64,000 bases of DNA from Marvania coccoides. Taxonomy: Eukaryota > Chlorophyta > Trebouxiophyceae > Chlorellales > Chlorellaceae. A program made the translations under genes and the position numbers. Positions 11,693 through 23,162 of the stretch are shown here, one piece after another (the first letter of the stretch is position 1; every line of letters starts with the position of its first letter). The notes beneath the pieces were generated by a model that was not told the origin of the DNA, did not search any database, and saw only the letters and a list, made by a program, of their open reading frames with translations. The DNA is taken from the NCBI GenBank assembly GCA_963854735.1, contig OY978109.1, forward strand, positions 558,001 to 622,000, read 5' to 3'.

Positions 11693-13053
11693 TAACTCAC
11701 TCAGCGATGCACATATGTCCCAGTCTCCCGGCCTCTTGCTACTGTAGTTGCAGCGTCTCCGGTTCCTGGAAGTTCTTTTAGTTTTTTATGATAAATATAA
11801 TATAGTAACATTACACTTTAAAAACGCATGAAAAGTAAATCCTACGGCGGCGGGCCACGTGTTTTTTTAGGGAGGTGACCAGTCGAGCATTGGCTTGTTT
11901 CTGCTTCCTCTCCCCCGGCGCCCCTCACCCCCACCCCCCCAATTCCATTTTTTTTTTCCATACTCTCAGTTCGATTTCTCGATGGATTTTTTTTTGCGGC
12001 ACGTGAGATGAGGAAGAGCAGGAGCCACACCCTAAGCTTCCTGACTGGCCTCTTCGAGTGAGTTGTACACTATTTCCAATACATGCAAACTGGCCACAGC
12101 GGATGGCGGTTGAGCGGCAGGTTTTAATTCTAAATTTTTAAAATTTGTGCTGAAACGATTACTTTACTACTCTCCCCCCCCATTAATTTTAGATTTTTTT
12201 TCTCCTTCTTTATAGTTTTGTGGAGCGTGCTTGTGTAATTAAGTCACTAGAACAATTTATTTTAAAGCTGGCGCCATGACAGGTGCCTGGGGATCTCCTT
12301 CTTTTTTAAAGCATGGGTGGCTAGATAGGTTGCGCTGCTGCAGACAACAGCTGGTGGAGAGCACAGAAGAGTAAAGCACGCTGTAATAAATAGAATTGGA
12401 GGAGGCGGCCATCGATTTGGCCAGGGAGCTAAATCAAGAAAACTGAATCCCGACGTCCGTTAACTCAAAAAGGCTCTAACGTTAGCCAGAAACAATGGTA
12501 TTCGATCTGCCCTCGGGAGGGTGGCTTTGGGAAAAACACGAGGCAGCAGGAATTCACACAACGTTGTAAATTTTTATTTATAATATTTTGTAAATACCTG
12601 ATTTGACATGCTCTTGAAAAATAAGCTGGCGCCGCTTCTCCTTCATCCTCATTGCATCTGAGGCCTGATTCTTTCTCACCCGAGCAGCACCAGGTTTTTT
12701 CTGTGCCTTCCGCTCTCGCAAGAAAATAGTTGGGCTGCATGGGTAGGGCGGCTGGGGAGTCCTGGCACCTGCCGAGACGCAATGTCTCCATTCATTCTGT
12801 ACCCGCAAACGCGTGGCGGCGGCTGCTGTGCCTGCTGAACATAACATATAGTGCTCATGTCAGCCTTCTTCTTGGACCCTCAACCACGGTTCTTTTCCTC
12901 TTTATTCATTGATTTTTACCTCTAGAAATCAATTCCGCCTCGTAGAAGTCGTGTCAGCCCGAGCGTGCGCGGACAATCAGAAATCTTCGACTTTTTTTGG
13001 CGACATCGGCGTGTGTGTCGCACGCCCTTTTGATCGAATCTCGCCCCTAGCAA
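11693..13053. other. gene-poor stretch with one uncertain small ORF
   Basis: Contains the RH3-like 3' UTR and the GSH1 promoter. One minus-strand open frame at 12847-12578 would code for 89 aa ending in a basic segment (RMKEKRRQLIFQEHVKSG). It looks more like protein than its surroundings but I do not recognise it, and it could be the last exon of a gene read away from GSH1. Confidence 0.4.
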
Positions 13054-15073
13054 ATGGACACCGCATTTTTACGCGGTCCGATGCACCGCTCTTGCCCTGT
13101 GGCATCGCCGCGGACCCCTGCTTCACTGCTTCCCTGCCGCCGCCCCAACACAGCACTCAGGCCTCTCTCCCCCGTGCGGGCGGCCCCTCCGGCTGAAACA
13201 GACGCCCTTACTACCCCTCTCATCTACGATGATCTCGTCAACTACCTCGCCAGCGGCTGCAAAACTCGCGATAAGTGGAGGTGAGAGAGCCAAGGAGACC
13301 AAGGCATTTCCTTGTTGTCAATCAGCAAAAACAGCTGCTTTGACCCAGCCAAATTTCCCAAATCTTGCGTCCCCAGCTCCGCAATCAAATCGTGTTTACT
13401 GTCTGCGCATTCAGGATCGGAACGGAGCACGAGAAGCTGGGCTACAACCTCGCTGACAACCGCCGCCTCTCGTACGAACAAATCGCCAACCTGCTGCACG
13501 GCATAGGGGACCGCTTCGGCTGGACCCCCATCATGGAGGGCGCCAACATCATTGGGCTGCAGCAGGCGGGGCAGAGCGTCACGTTGGAGCCTGGAGGCCA
13601 GTTTGAGCTGAGTGGAGCGACGCTGGAATCTCTTCACCAAACCTGCGCTGAGGTCAACCAACACCTGTACCAGGTGCGGTCGGTGTCAGAGGAGCTGGGG
13701 GTGGGATTCTTGGGCGCTGGGTTCGACCCGAAGTGGCTCTACGAGGACGTGCCTGTGATGCCAAAAGCTCGGTGAGTTTATTAAAAAACAAATGCTTCTC
13801 TTTACTGTGTTTAAGCATTCTTATCAAAGGAGGGCCTTTGCACAGGACTTAATATTCTTTTCCCTGGCAAAAATCCATCGTTTGAAGCCCCAAAACGTTA
13901 CTTTTTATAAATCGATCTTTTCTGACCCCCTGCATCACTTTCCACCCCTCTAATTCAAGCTATGGCATCATGCGGGATTACATGCCCACCCGCGGCAACC
14001 TGGGCCGCGACATGATGTTCCGCTCCTGCACCATCCAGGTCAACCTCGACTTTGAGAGCGAGGCAGATATGATTGAAAAGTTCAGAATCGGGCTGGCACT
14101 GCAGCCGGTGGCCACTGCCCTGTTTGCCAACTCGCCATTCAAGGAAGGAAAGCCCACTGGGTACCTGTCGTGGCGGTCGCGGGTGTGGACCGACACTGAC
14201 CCCGACCGCTGCGGCACGCTGCCGTGGGTGTTTGATAAAGGTGAGAGAGAAATGGCGGTGAAATTTTGAGTGATTGCTATAGGATTTGAAGGCATAGAGA
14301 TAACTGGAAAACGTTTTATAAATTAACGCATAATTTACAGCATTCTAATTGGCTGTTTCAATGAGTTTGCTGGCCCGAAAATCCAACGCTCTTTCCCCTA
14401 GTGCCACTGGTCCTCCACTGGTCCACTCTCATATTTTCACCCCGTGGTTTCTTGCTCACATACAGATTTCGGTTTCCAGCGCTATGTGGACTACGTTCTG
14501 GACGTTCCCATGTACTTTGTGTACCGCAAAGGCACGTACCACAACGTGGCGGGACAGTCCTTCCGAGACTTCATGGCAGGCAAGCTCCCGGGCCTCCCGG
14601 GCGTGTACCCCACCATGGCAGACTGGGAGTCCCACCTCACCACCGTGTTCCCTGAAGTGCGCCTCAAGCGGTTCATAGAGATGAGGGGGGCAGACGGCGG
14701 GCCCTGGCGGCTGATTTGCGCGCTGCCGGCGCTGTGGGTGGGGCTGCTGTACGACGTAGAGGCGCAGGCGCAGGCGGCGGCGCTCGTAGCCACCATGACG
14801 CAAGAGGAGATGGACTACTTGCGGGAGGAGGTCCCGAGGCTTGCTTTAAAAACGCCGTTCAGAGGGGAGACGGTGCGGGAGCTGGCGCTGACGGTGCTGG
14901 AGATCTCAAAGGGGGGGTTAGAGCGACGGGGGCGGCAGGAAACAAAGTATTTGAATGAGTTGATTGCCATCGCTGAGAGCGGGGAGACGCAGGCGGAGCA
15001 GCTGCTGGAGCTGTACAACGGCAAGTGGGGGGGCAGCGTGGACCCCTACTACTCCCCCGAGTTCTCGTACTGA
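13054..15073 (+). CDS. GSH1: glutamate-cysteine ligase, plastid type
   Basis: First and rate-limiting enzyme of glutathione synthesis: joins L-glutamate gamma-carboxyl to cysteine using ATP; plastidial in plants. Exons 13054-13280, 13415-13771, 13960-14240 and 14466-15073, all GT-AG with matching phases, give 490 aa. Residues 1-~50 are an S/R/P-rich transit peptide. The enzyme starts at [20 protein letters not shown] and continues with [55 protein letters not shown] and [15 protein letters not shown], all hallmarks of the plant/proteobacterial (GCS2-type) ligase. The Cys residue in ASGCKT and the one in HQTCAEV are the usual candidates for redox control in this family. The end, [10 protein letters not shown], is close to the plant C terminus. 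The start is the first ATG that gives a leader. Confidence 0.95.
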
Positions 15074-16005
15074 ACGAAATTCTGAATGACAGCGTGTTGT
15101 GCAGTTTCTCTACTTTTTTTTTCTACTTTCTACTTTCTTCTTCTCTTGTGCGAGCCGTGCTTTCCGTGCTTTCTATCTGTTTTGGCAGTGATTTATGTTT
15201 TGGGTGCGTGGCGGTATGAGCTGCTGTTGAGAGACTGTGTGTAGGAGGAAACTAATCGCGAAATTTCATTATGAAATTGTACATGTACATAGGTACCTAT
15301 AAAATATTATATCCGGCGGGGGAAATAGGAAAGGAATGAAAAGAACCACAAACAAGCATTTTCTCGAGACAATGAAGTTCTAGCGACGCCGGCATGCACT
15401 GGCCTCTGTAAAGAAGAGTTTGAACCAAAGAGGCCACTGCTTTTTGCAAGTCCAGCACGGCGGTGATTGGATTAACTGGAGCCCAAGAAGAGAGAAAGAA
15501 TCCAGCTTTCCCTGTTGATTTACTAAAATAATGAAATTCAAAATCAGTTATATCGTGAGAGCGAGCTGATTTTTTTTCCCTTGAACAAATTTGAAATCGA
15601 GATCGAAACCTGCAACTCGCTTTAATGCCCCACCCAGGCCTGCTTCCATGTGTAGAACTGTTCAATTTGTAAAACCTGCGAGAAAATCACCAGCTTAAAG
15701 GCTCTGTGACGAGTGGCCTCTCGAGTGGTCTCGAAAAGCTGTCGTAGCTTCCGACACCTCAGTGGCGATCATACCGAAGCCAATTTTCACATCTAACCTT
15801 CCTTTATATGTAAACTTGTAAAGTGCATGTTTCCCGACCCAGCGATCCCCCATCGGGCATCAATTTTGATCAACTCAATTCGATCTTGCCGCCAAGTTTC
15901 GGAACTTTCGGGTTGCCGGCCAGCAGACACCCCCTGCACACACATTCCGCCTACCACAGTTCATAAAACGCATTTGGTGCAAGAAAGCGCCCATCTTTAC
16001 CAGCC
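15074..16005. other. gene-free stretch between GSH1 and AP2 gene
   Basis: Holds the GSH1 3' UTR and the region upstream of the AP2 gene. I see no coding homology, RNA gene or clear repeat. Confidence 0.6.
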
Positions 16006-16524
16006 ATGCCAGCTGCCCAGAGCTCTCCCTACCGAGGGGTCTCACTGCTGCGACGCACCGGCCGCTGGCACGCGCAGATCAACTTCGAGGGCCGCCAAGT
16101 GCACCTAGGGTTCTACCCGGCAGAAATCCAGGCTGCTGCAGCCTACGACCGAGCAGCCTTAGTAAAATGGTTTGCTGCCCAGCGGGCTGTGGAGGCCCCC
16201 ACCCCTCCCCGCCTCAACTTTGAGATGTGCTCCTACGCCGCAGAACATCCTGCGCTCGCCCGAGTGTCTCCTGGCTCGCTGGTGGCGGCCCTAGGCAACG
16301 AGCAGCTCCGCCGCGGCGTGATGGCCTCGCTGGCGCACGGATTCAAGCCCCAAGAAGCCAACCTCAGCCTCCCATGCCCCGCGCTCAAGCCTTTGAATAA
16401 ACGAGCGGCATCTCCTTCGCCCCCTCTGTCAGACGCGCCCGTCACCCCGCCCGCAAGCATCGCAATTATAGCAAGACAGAGGCGGCGCAAGCTGGCTGTG
16501 CCGTTGCATGGACCCAGCCTCTGA
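16006..16524 (+). CDS. single-AP2-domain transcription factor
   Basis: Intronless 172-aa protein with one AP2/ERF DNA-binding domain, so probably a nuclear transcription factor. The domain is at residues ~7-58: SPYRGVSLLRRTGRWHAQI, then FEGRQVHLGFYPAEIQAAAA and YDRAALVKWF. The YRGV, W-x-A-x-I and LGxYxxxxxAAxAYD elements are all kept. The rest has no recognised domain; a basic ARQRRRKLAV stretch near the C terminus may be a nuclear signal. No upstream exon is needed because the ATG is only six codons before the domain. Gene targets cannot be told from sequence. Confidence 0.85.
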   Translation: MPAAQSSPYRGVSLLRRTGRWHAQINFEGRQVHLGFYPAEIQAAAAYDRAALVKWFAAQRAVEAPTPPRLNFEMCSYAAEHPALARVSPGSLVAALGNEQLRRGVMASLAHGFKPQEANLSLPCPALKPLNKRAASPSPPLSDAPVTPPASIAIIARQRRRKLAVPLHGPSL

Positions 16525-17381
16525 AAACCACTTTGCCCCCCTGTCGTCTGTGTGTTTTGCAATTATGTTTTTCTTTCTTAATCAAGTTTTGAGACCCATT
16601 ATATTGAGTCACTCCATTTTTTCACTCAATTGATAAATACGTCCTTTCTTACAAAGGATTATTTTTATTCTGTGATTTTTCAATTCAATACAAGCTGACA
16701 ATTTGCTTTTTGCGTGTTGGACTCTGCTCCCCATTTTTATTTTTTTTTCATTCTCAGTTCAAATAAGTTTTTTCCCCCGTCGAATTGCAACATGAGAAGC
16801 CGCCAAAAAAAGCCTGGAGCCACTGTGAACTTGTTCCTCGCTCATCTGATGTTTTTTTTTTATTCTTTACCTTCCTTAAGTCATTTTTCAGCAGATTTCT
16901 GCAATTTTGGATCTTAACTCGCCGATGTTTTTTCCTTCATAACCCATTTTTTTATATCTCTAGTAAAATTATTAGGAAACGTATTAGGTAATTCACCATC
17001 CATGAAAATCTACGTGATATGTGCTTTACGTTTTCCTTTCTTCTAGAACGAGTTATTGTTAGGTCTAATGGATGTAAAAATCACCACATCTTCGGTGCCT
17101 CTTCAGGCTTTCTTGCAGCACCCATTAGTGCAGCCTTCCCTTCTAGTCGAGACGTCAAGCGGTTGAGGGCACAGCACCGTATATAATATTAAATAAGACT
17201 CCCCTAGCATTTCCTCCAGCGGCGGTGAAATAATAAAAACACGATTGGTTTTTTCACATGCCCAATGTACTCCGAGGATTGTTAGGCTCGATAAAGAGTC
17301 CTCAGAGAGAGAGTACGGCGTCAATAGGTAGGTGCCTACTCGCTGCTTTGCACAATTGACCTTTCAAAGAAAATTTTATCC
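16525..17381. other. gene-free AT-rich stretch
   Basis: Lies between the convergent AP2 and 2-oxoglutarate dioxygenase genes, with long T runs. It probably contains both 3' UTRs; nothing else is recognised. Confidence 0.6.
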
Positions 17382-18478
17382 TCAAGAAGTCTTCGCAACG
17401 CCCGCCTCCATTTTCTGCCGGTACCCCTCATGGGTGGCTTTGAACCTGTCCAGCAGGTGCTGTCCAGCCGTCACGGGGGGGTAGCGCTCAGCCGCTGCCG
17501 CCTCATCTTCAGCGCACCCCGGCAGCGGCACGACCATAGCGTCGAAAGACGGCTCGAAAAAGAAAGCGCACGACAGCCGCTCCTTTCCTGAAGGGTTAAC
17601 CACGCGGTGCAGGGTGGAAGAAAACCGCCCTGCAGACCACCGCTCCAGCATGTCCCCCAAATTCACGGTGAACGCATCGGGCGCTGGGGCGACAGCGTCA
17701 ATCCAAGCGCCTTTATAAAATATTTGAAGCCCGGGCGCTGCCCCCGTCCACAGCAGCGTGAGGAATCCCCAGTCGGTGTGCGCGCCTGCCGCGTGGCGCC
17801 CCGCCGCCTCGTCAGAAGCCACCGGGAGGTAGCGCAGCGGGCGCAGCGTGGTGATCGGCTTTTTAAAGTACCGCGAAAAGTGATCTTCTGGAAGGTCCAG
17901 AGCCAACGCCAGCAGCGGCAGCATGCGCTTCAAGCCAAGGTCGCGCACCGCCTGAAAGTATGCCTCCACGGTCTGGCGGTAGCCCGGTAGTAGTGCCTCA
18001 TCTGGCCATTGATTGGGGCCGTGCAAAGGGAGGGCAGCATCGGGGGAGTCGGCGGGGATTTCTTGGCCGAAGTAAAGGCCTTCTTTGGCGTCGCCTTCCG
18101 TGGAGTTGGCGGGGTCCAGGGTCTGCTCGGCCACGGGGGTATAGCCGCGGTTGTTGCGGTCTACCTGGATTTTGAGCTTCTTCTCCAGCGGGAGGGCAAA
18201 AAAGCGGCGCTGGGCGGCGACATGCGCGGCAATCACCTCAGCGGGGACGCCATGGTTGGTGATGAAAAAAAAGCCGTGCTCTTCGCAGGCCTTTCTACAC
18301 GCCTGGTGCAAAAAAATGAAATGGGGAAAGGGACTAGGGTAGGTCGCAAGATATTTTGGGAAAGAGAAGGTGCGGGTTTGGTTGTTGGGTTTAACACCAC
18401 CTTGGCGAGGTGGTGAATGTCCTGGCTGAGATCCAGCACTGGGACGTCGGGGGTGAGCGGCAATGGTTCCTGGGGCAT
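17382..18478 (-). CDS. 2-oxoglutarate/Fe(II)-dependent dioxygenase, IPNS-like
   Basis: Non-haem iron oxygenase of the isopenicillin-N-synthase-like/plant DOXC class, 332 aa, probably cytosolic. Exons 18478-18401 and 18302-17382 join in phase 0. N-terminal DIOX_N part: VPVLDLSQDI and GFFFITNHGVP. The C-terminal jelly roll has the iron facial triad HTDWGFLTLL (H-x-D) and the distal His in LHRVVNP, followed by the 2-oxoglutarate-binding Arg in ERLSCAFFFEPS (R-x-S). Length and layout are ordinary for the class, which includes gibberellin, flavonoid and many unassigned oxidases; the substrate cannot be named. Upstream on the same strand is only a decayed ankyrin-gene tail. Confidence 0.9.
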
Positions 18479-18678
18479 GTCGGATCAGATTTTAAATTTG
18501 AAAAAGAATGTTATATGGTTTCAATTCTGTGCAGAGACATATGCAGAGACAGTGCTAAGTTTTGTTAGCTGAAAAGAACAATATCTCGAATGAAAAAACG
18601 AAAACGAGCACAGCAGCAACCTTTGCTGCTGTGCCCTTTTGAAAAGAGAAATGACAGCCAGTAGTTGTTGTCGAGGCT

Positions 18679-18873
18679 TTAGGTGGGGGTAGGGGTAGGT
18701 TTCTGGGCTACGCTGTAAAAGCGAGCCTGCGAGAACTCAATGCGGAGCTCCTCCTCCACGCGCTCCGGCACGTCTTTCTCTAGCCTTTTGAACAGCTGCG
18801 GCAGGTCATCAGAGGAAGTATGCCGGAGCCACAACGCTAGCAAAGCCTGCTCCACCCCATCGTTGGCGGTACC
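18679..18873 (-). pseudogene. relic of the ankyrin-associated C-terminal module
   Basis: The minus strand reads GVEQALLALWLRHTSSDDLP followed by QLFKRLEKD up to a stop at 18679. This matches the C-terminal module of the ankyrin genes at 42.8, 53.2, 57.1 and 61.7 kb. Just upstream a different frame gives YRQRW, like the YRxW start of that module, so a frameshift with loss of the linking residues is likely. No ankyrin repeats are seen next to it, and the final ~25 residues do not match the family. I read it as the remains of a fifth copy. Confidence 0.6.
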
Positions 18874-19881
18874 TGTGGAGTCCTAAGCAAATTCCTCCAA
18901 GCAATTCCCTGCGTCAAAACTCTGACGCTTTCTGAGGCAGACTCGGCCGTCGCTGCTGCGTTGAGCACCGTCACTCTGACGGCCCTCCCAAAGCTTGCCT
19001 TTGAAATTTTCGTTAAAATTTTTGATCTTTTTTCGCAGTTTCCCGCAGCAAATCTTCTAGCTCGCAGTTTTTTGGCGGTTAACGGCTTCAATGATTTTGA
19101 GTTTCCACATTCGCTTTCATTAAACCCATTAAACCCATTCTCTGCCTGCTTCAAAAACCCTTCCTCCCGTCTGTCTCCCCCAGCTTACCAACTCTGAAGA
19201 TACAACATTTATGCATTGGAAATGAATGCCTAATGTTCTTGGGGGCCAAAGTGTTGGACCGTGTCAAAACTTTCGAGTTGAGGGACGTTATTGTCGACAG
19301 TGGCATTGCGAAGGCCAATGCAAAAAAAAAAAAACCAATCCATCGCTGCCAATGCCGCCTGGGTCCCCCACTGCATGGGTAGGAAGAAAGGAAACGTATG
19401 AAAACGACAGCGTAGTGCCCTACCTCTTGGACTCTGACGCGGAGGACGACGATAATATTCTTTGAAACGGCGATTTCACTGATGACGAGTTTGAGGGGGG
19501 CTAGAGGCTGGGCATATTAACAGTTGGCGTAAAAAGAAGAGCTGGCATGGTTTTGCATGTATGAATTTTCGTATTCTTTTTACCCCCTTCCCACCGCCTC
19601 TTCATTAACGAATTTTCCTTTGATTGGCCTTGTCATCCACCAAGCCTCCACTTGCATATACTCCCTCAATTAAATTTAACAATTAAATTGCGCATTCTCG
19701 TCGCCCTCTACGCTAAATCCTTGCAATGCTATTCACGTAGCGCTAACCCTGTAATGTATGCATGCATGTATCGCTCTGATGAAATTTATAACAAATTTCG
19801 TTAACGAGATGATAATAATTGAACGATATTTAAAAAAATACAAAAAAATAGACAATGCAATAATAATAAAATATAAAGCGC
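18874..19881. other. gene-poor stretch upstream of the relic
   Basis: No recognised gene. A 105-codon minus-strand frame (19154-18837) overlaps the ankyrin relic and a plus-strand frame (19226-19465) ends in an acidic stretch; neither has a recognisable motif. Confidence 0.45.
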
Positions 19882-22559
19882 TCAAGCTGCCAACGCCCCT
19901 TTCTTTAAACCTTTCTTCTTGGACCCTCCATGCGCTGCTTTCGTTTCAACCGACCCCAGCGGCGGTTTCTTGCTCATCTCCAGCTCCAGCACCCCTCCCG
20001 CCATCACCTCCGCGTGCTCAATGAACGTCCGCTCCAGCACCTTGCCGTTCAGCGTCGCTTTCCGTACGAACACAGCCGCTTTATTCGACGCTCCCGGCGC
20101 TCGCACCTCAAACGACTTGCCGTCTCCAACCGCAACCACCGCCCGGTCAAACAGCGGACTGCCCAGTTGGTACCGAGCCTCAGCAGGGTTGACTGGGTAA
20201 AAGCCCAAAGCGCTGAAGACGTACCATGCTGACATTTGTCCACAGTCTTCATTGCCCGATAAACCCTCGGGGGTTGGGCTGTACATGGTGGCCATGATTT
20301 CTCGCACGCGCGCCTGCGTTTTGTGCTGCACCCCGGCGTAGTTGTAGAGGTAGGCAACGTGGTGGGAGGGCTCGTTTCCGTGCGCGTACTGCACAAATCA
20401 TTAGCAATTTCGAAATAATTAAAACGAGAAAGCGGGTGTGAGAGAAAAAACCCACGAGAGTTTTTGTACTTCTAAAATTTCCGATATATTTTCCTCACCT
20501 GCCCAATCATTCCAGAGATGTCTGGGGACGCCTCTGCCCCGCCGTCGACGTGCGAATCCGCCGTGAACAGCTCATCCAGCTTGGCCTCAAACTGGGGTGG
20601 ACCACCGTACAGATCGATCAGCCCCGGCACGTTGTGCGGCACAAACCAGGTGTGCTGCCACGCGTTGCCCTCTGTGTAATCTCCGTTGTTGTGCCGCGAC
20701 AAGAACGGATTAAAGTCCTCCCGCCAAGACCCGTCGCTCATTTTGGCGCGCATAAATCCGGTTTTCGCGTCAAACACGCGGCGGTAGGCGTCGGAGCGGT
20801 TGTAGTAGTGCCGCGCATCCGCCGTCTTTCCCAGCAGCTCTGCCACCTGCGCCGTGCACCAATCGTCGTACCCCAGCTCTAACGACACCGTAACTGACGC
20901 GCCTGCCATGTTCCCGGGCACGTACCCAAACCTCTCCATGTAGTGCAGCCCCCGTTCGGGGTTGGCTGAAGAGAGTTTCATCGCCTTGTACGCGCGCTTC
21001 ACCTCCTCCCCCCTGATGAACCCCTTGCGGATGGCTTCCAGGACCATCACCGCCGCGTGGTACCCCGGCATGGTGTTGGTTTCGCACCCCGCCAGCGCCC
21101 AGATGGGTAGGGTGCCCCCGGCGTGGTCTGCATGCGTCAAAATCGTCTGGATCATGTCGGCCATTCGATCCGGGTTGAGAATCGTGAACAGAGGGTGCGC
21201 CGCACGGAACGTGTCCCAGATGCTGAAAGTGGAGTAGTACGTGAAGCCTTCGGCGCGATGGACCTTGTTGTCAGCGCCTTTGTACTCGCCTCGTATATCC
21301 GAGTGAATGGTGGGGGCCAGCTTGGAGTGGTACAGTGCCGTGTAAAACGTCCTCTTCAGCCCCTCGTCTCCGCTTTCCACTCGCACTTTCTCCAGCTCTG
21401 CTTCCCATGCTGCGTCTGCCGCAGCGCGCACAGCGTCAAAATTCCATCCAGGATTTTCTCCCCGCAGGCTCTCCTCCGCGCCCTCTAAGCTGGCGGAAGA
21501 CAGCCCCACCTTCACCAACACCACCCCCGGGTCACCTCCCCCCTCAGAGAAGGGGTCAAAGGTGAAGTACCCCGCCGCCAGTCCATAATTTTTCACCTTT
21601 GTTCCTTTCACCGCTCCCTCGTCCCCCAGCAGCTCCGCACTGACCCACGGCCGCGAAAACTCGATGGCGAAGTACACTCGGTGGTCGTTAGCCCACCCTG
21701 TGGTCTTTGTGTACCCCTTAACGAAAGTATTTCTCTCAGAAGTCGCGTTTATTAACGATTCAGCGGGGTGGCCCAAATCGCTATCGAACTGGAAGCCCAG
21801 GCTCATGACCACCCCGAAATTCTGCTTCTTTTTCTTCTTCGTTGTGTCATCGTGACTGTCGGGGGCGGGGAAGGTGTAGCGGTGCATTCCGGTGCGCTCA
21901 GTTGTCGTTAGCTCCACCTGCACGCCGCTGGAGAGCTTCACTCTGTAGAACCCAGCTGCAGCGGCCTCGTCGGCGTGGGAAAAATCGACCCGCAGGTCGT
22001 GCAGAGTCTGCTGCAGCGGGGCTTTTGTGTTGAAGGCGGCGGTGGTTGGAAGGAGGCGCAGGTCTTGGAGGTCGTGCATGCCGGTGCCACTGGGGTGGGT
22101 GTGGGAGAAGCCAATGGTGGAGGTCGAGTTTCGATGATACCTAGAAAGGCGCAGAATAGAAAATAATAAATGCTGACCGTAATAAATTCAAATCAATGCT
22201 ATAATCAGCGAAATTATAGCGGGTTGGATATAAATGCTTAATAAAGTCAAAGCTATTTCAATTTCTACTCACCCAGAGCACCACATCCAGCCTTTAAAGC
22301 CGTTATCCGGGCTCAACTGCACCATGCCGAAGGGGACAGTTGCCCCGGGGTAGGTGTGCCCCTGGTCGCCAGTGCCGATGAACGGGTCTACGTAGGCGGT
22401 CAGCCGCTCACCGGGGGAGAAAGACCAGAGGAGGACAGGAAGCAGTGGCGACGATTTTGCGGCGAAGAACAGTACCAGCAGAAACGCTGCAGCGATGAGT
22501 CTGCAGCCTATAGCCCCGCGAGTCCTACGAAACGCGCGCAGCCTCGTCCTAAACTTCAT
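19882..22559 (-). CDS. GH92 alpha-mannosidase, copy A (membrane-anchored)
   Basis: Calcium-dependent exo-alpha-mannosidase of glycoside hydrolase family 92 (alpha-1,2/1,3/1,4/1,6 specificities are known in the family), 811 aa. Exons 22559-22273, 22140-20499 and 20388-19882, GT-AG and phase-consistent. A short basic tail and one hydrophobic segment (CRLIAAAFLLVLFFAA, residues ~19-34) suggest a type II Golgi/ER protein with the enzyme in the lumen. Family marks: YVDPFIGTGDQGHTYPGA, GMVQLSPDNG, GFSHTHPSGTG, YYSTFSIWDTFRA, GNAWQHTWFVPHN, GNEPSHHVAYLYNYAG and GNEDCGQMSAWYVFSALGFY, covering both GH92 lobes and the catalytic acid-rich GNEDCGQ loop. The C-terminal tail is Lys-rich. A tandem paralogue follows at 23.2-25.8 kb, and its last exon is almost identical while the first two are not. 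Confidence 0.93.
19973..20537. repeat. gene-conversion tract, copy A (partner 23260-23824)
   Basis: 565 bp covering most of exon 3, all of intron 2 and the end of exon 2 of GH92 copy A. Aligned by eye at a constant offset of 3287, it differs from 23260-23824 at four positions with no indel. The flanks diverge at once on both sides. Confidence 0.9.
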
Positions 22560-23162
22560 TTTAAAGAGTGTTGAGCAGTTTCAGCACCACCTGCCGACAT
22601 ACGCTCGCCCCCCAAAAATAAGTGTCGGTGGTGGTATGCCGCTGAAATCCACTGCTAATGTGTGAGGAGCAGCCCAGCAATACTAACTAAACCGTCCTGA
22701 GCTTTTCATGGATCACCGAGGCATAAAAAAGTCAATCTAAATTTAAAATTAAGCACCACTCGAATCGGTTCTTAGCCATCAAAGTTGAATTCTCTTAGGA
22801 AATTATCACGCATCGATGTGTGATCTGGGGATAAATTAAATAGGATATAATAAAACATGGTTGGGGGCCATAATTTTTCCTTGACCAAATTTAAATGGCT
22901 TTGTGTACACTGTGGCATACGATCACTGATTCTCGCCATTCCACAGAGAGCGTGTTAGAGATAGCATGGTCCTTAGTTTGATATTTGAATTTGAGTTTGG
23001 CATAATTTAAGTTGGCGCCCGCCACCCAACTCAAATTTCATCAAACAAATCATGTACTACAAAAGCATCAATTATTTAATTTAAAAAAACGACAAATATC
23101 AAATGCGTTATACATACGTTAAAAGAGAGGTTTAAATAAACTACATTGTTCATTCAATTACT
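22560..23162. other. spacer between the tandem GH92 genes
   Basis: AT-rich region holding the promoter of copy A and the 3' UTR of copy B. No other feature is recognised. Confidence 0.6.

Noticed and set aside
19226..19465. ORF ending in an acidic YLLDSDAEDDDNIL stretch, suspected transposase remnant
   Set aside because: No catalytic motif or terminal repeat could be seen; the rest of the frame looks random.
19746..19772. cctgtaatgtatgcatgcatg, similar to the 3' terminal repeat of the LINE at 57.1 kb
   Set aside because: Only about 20 bp match and the upstream sequence does not resemble the element, so chance or a simple repeat is enough.
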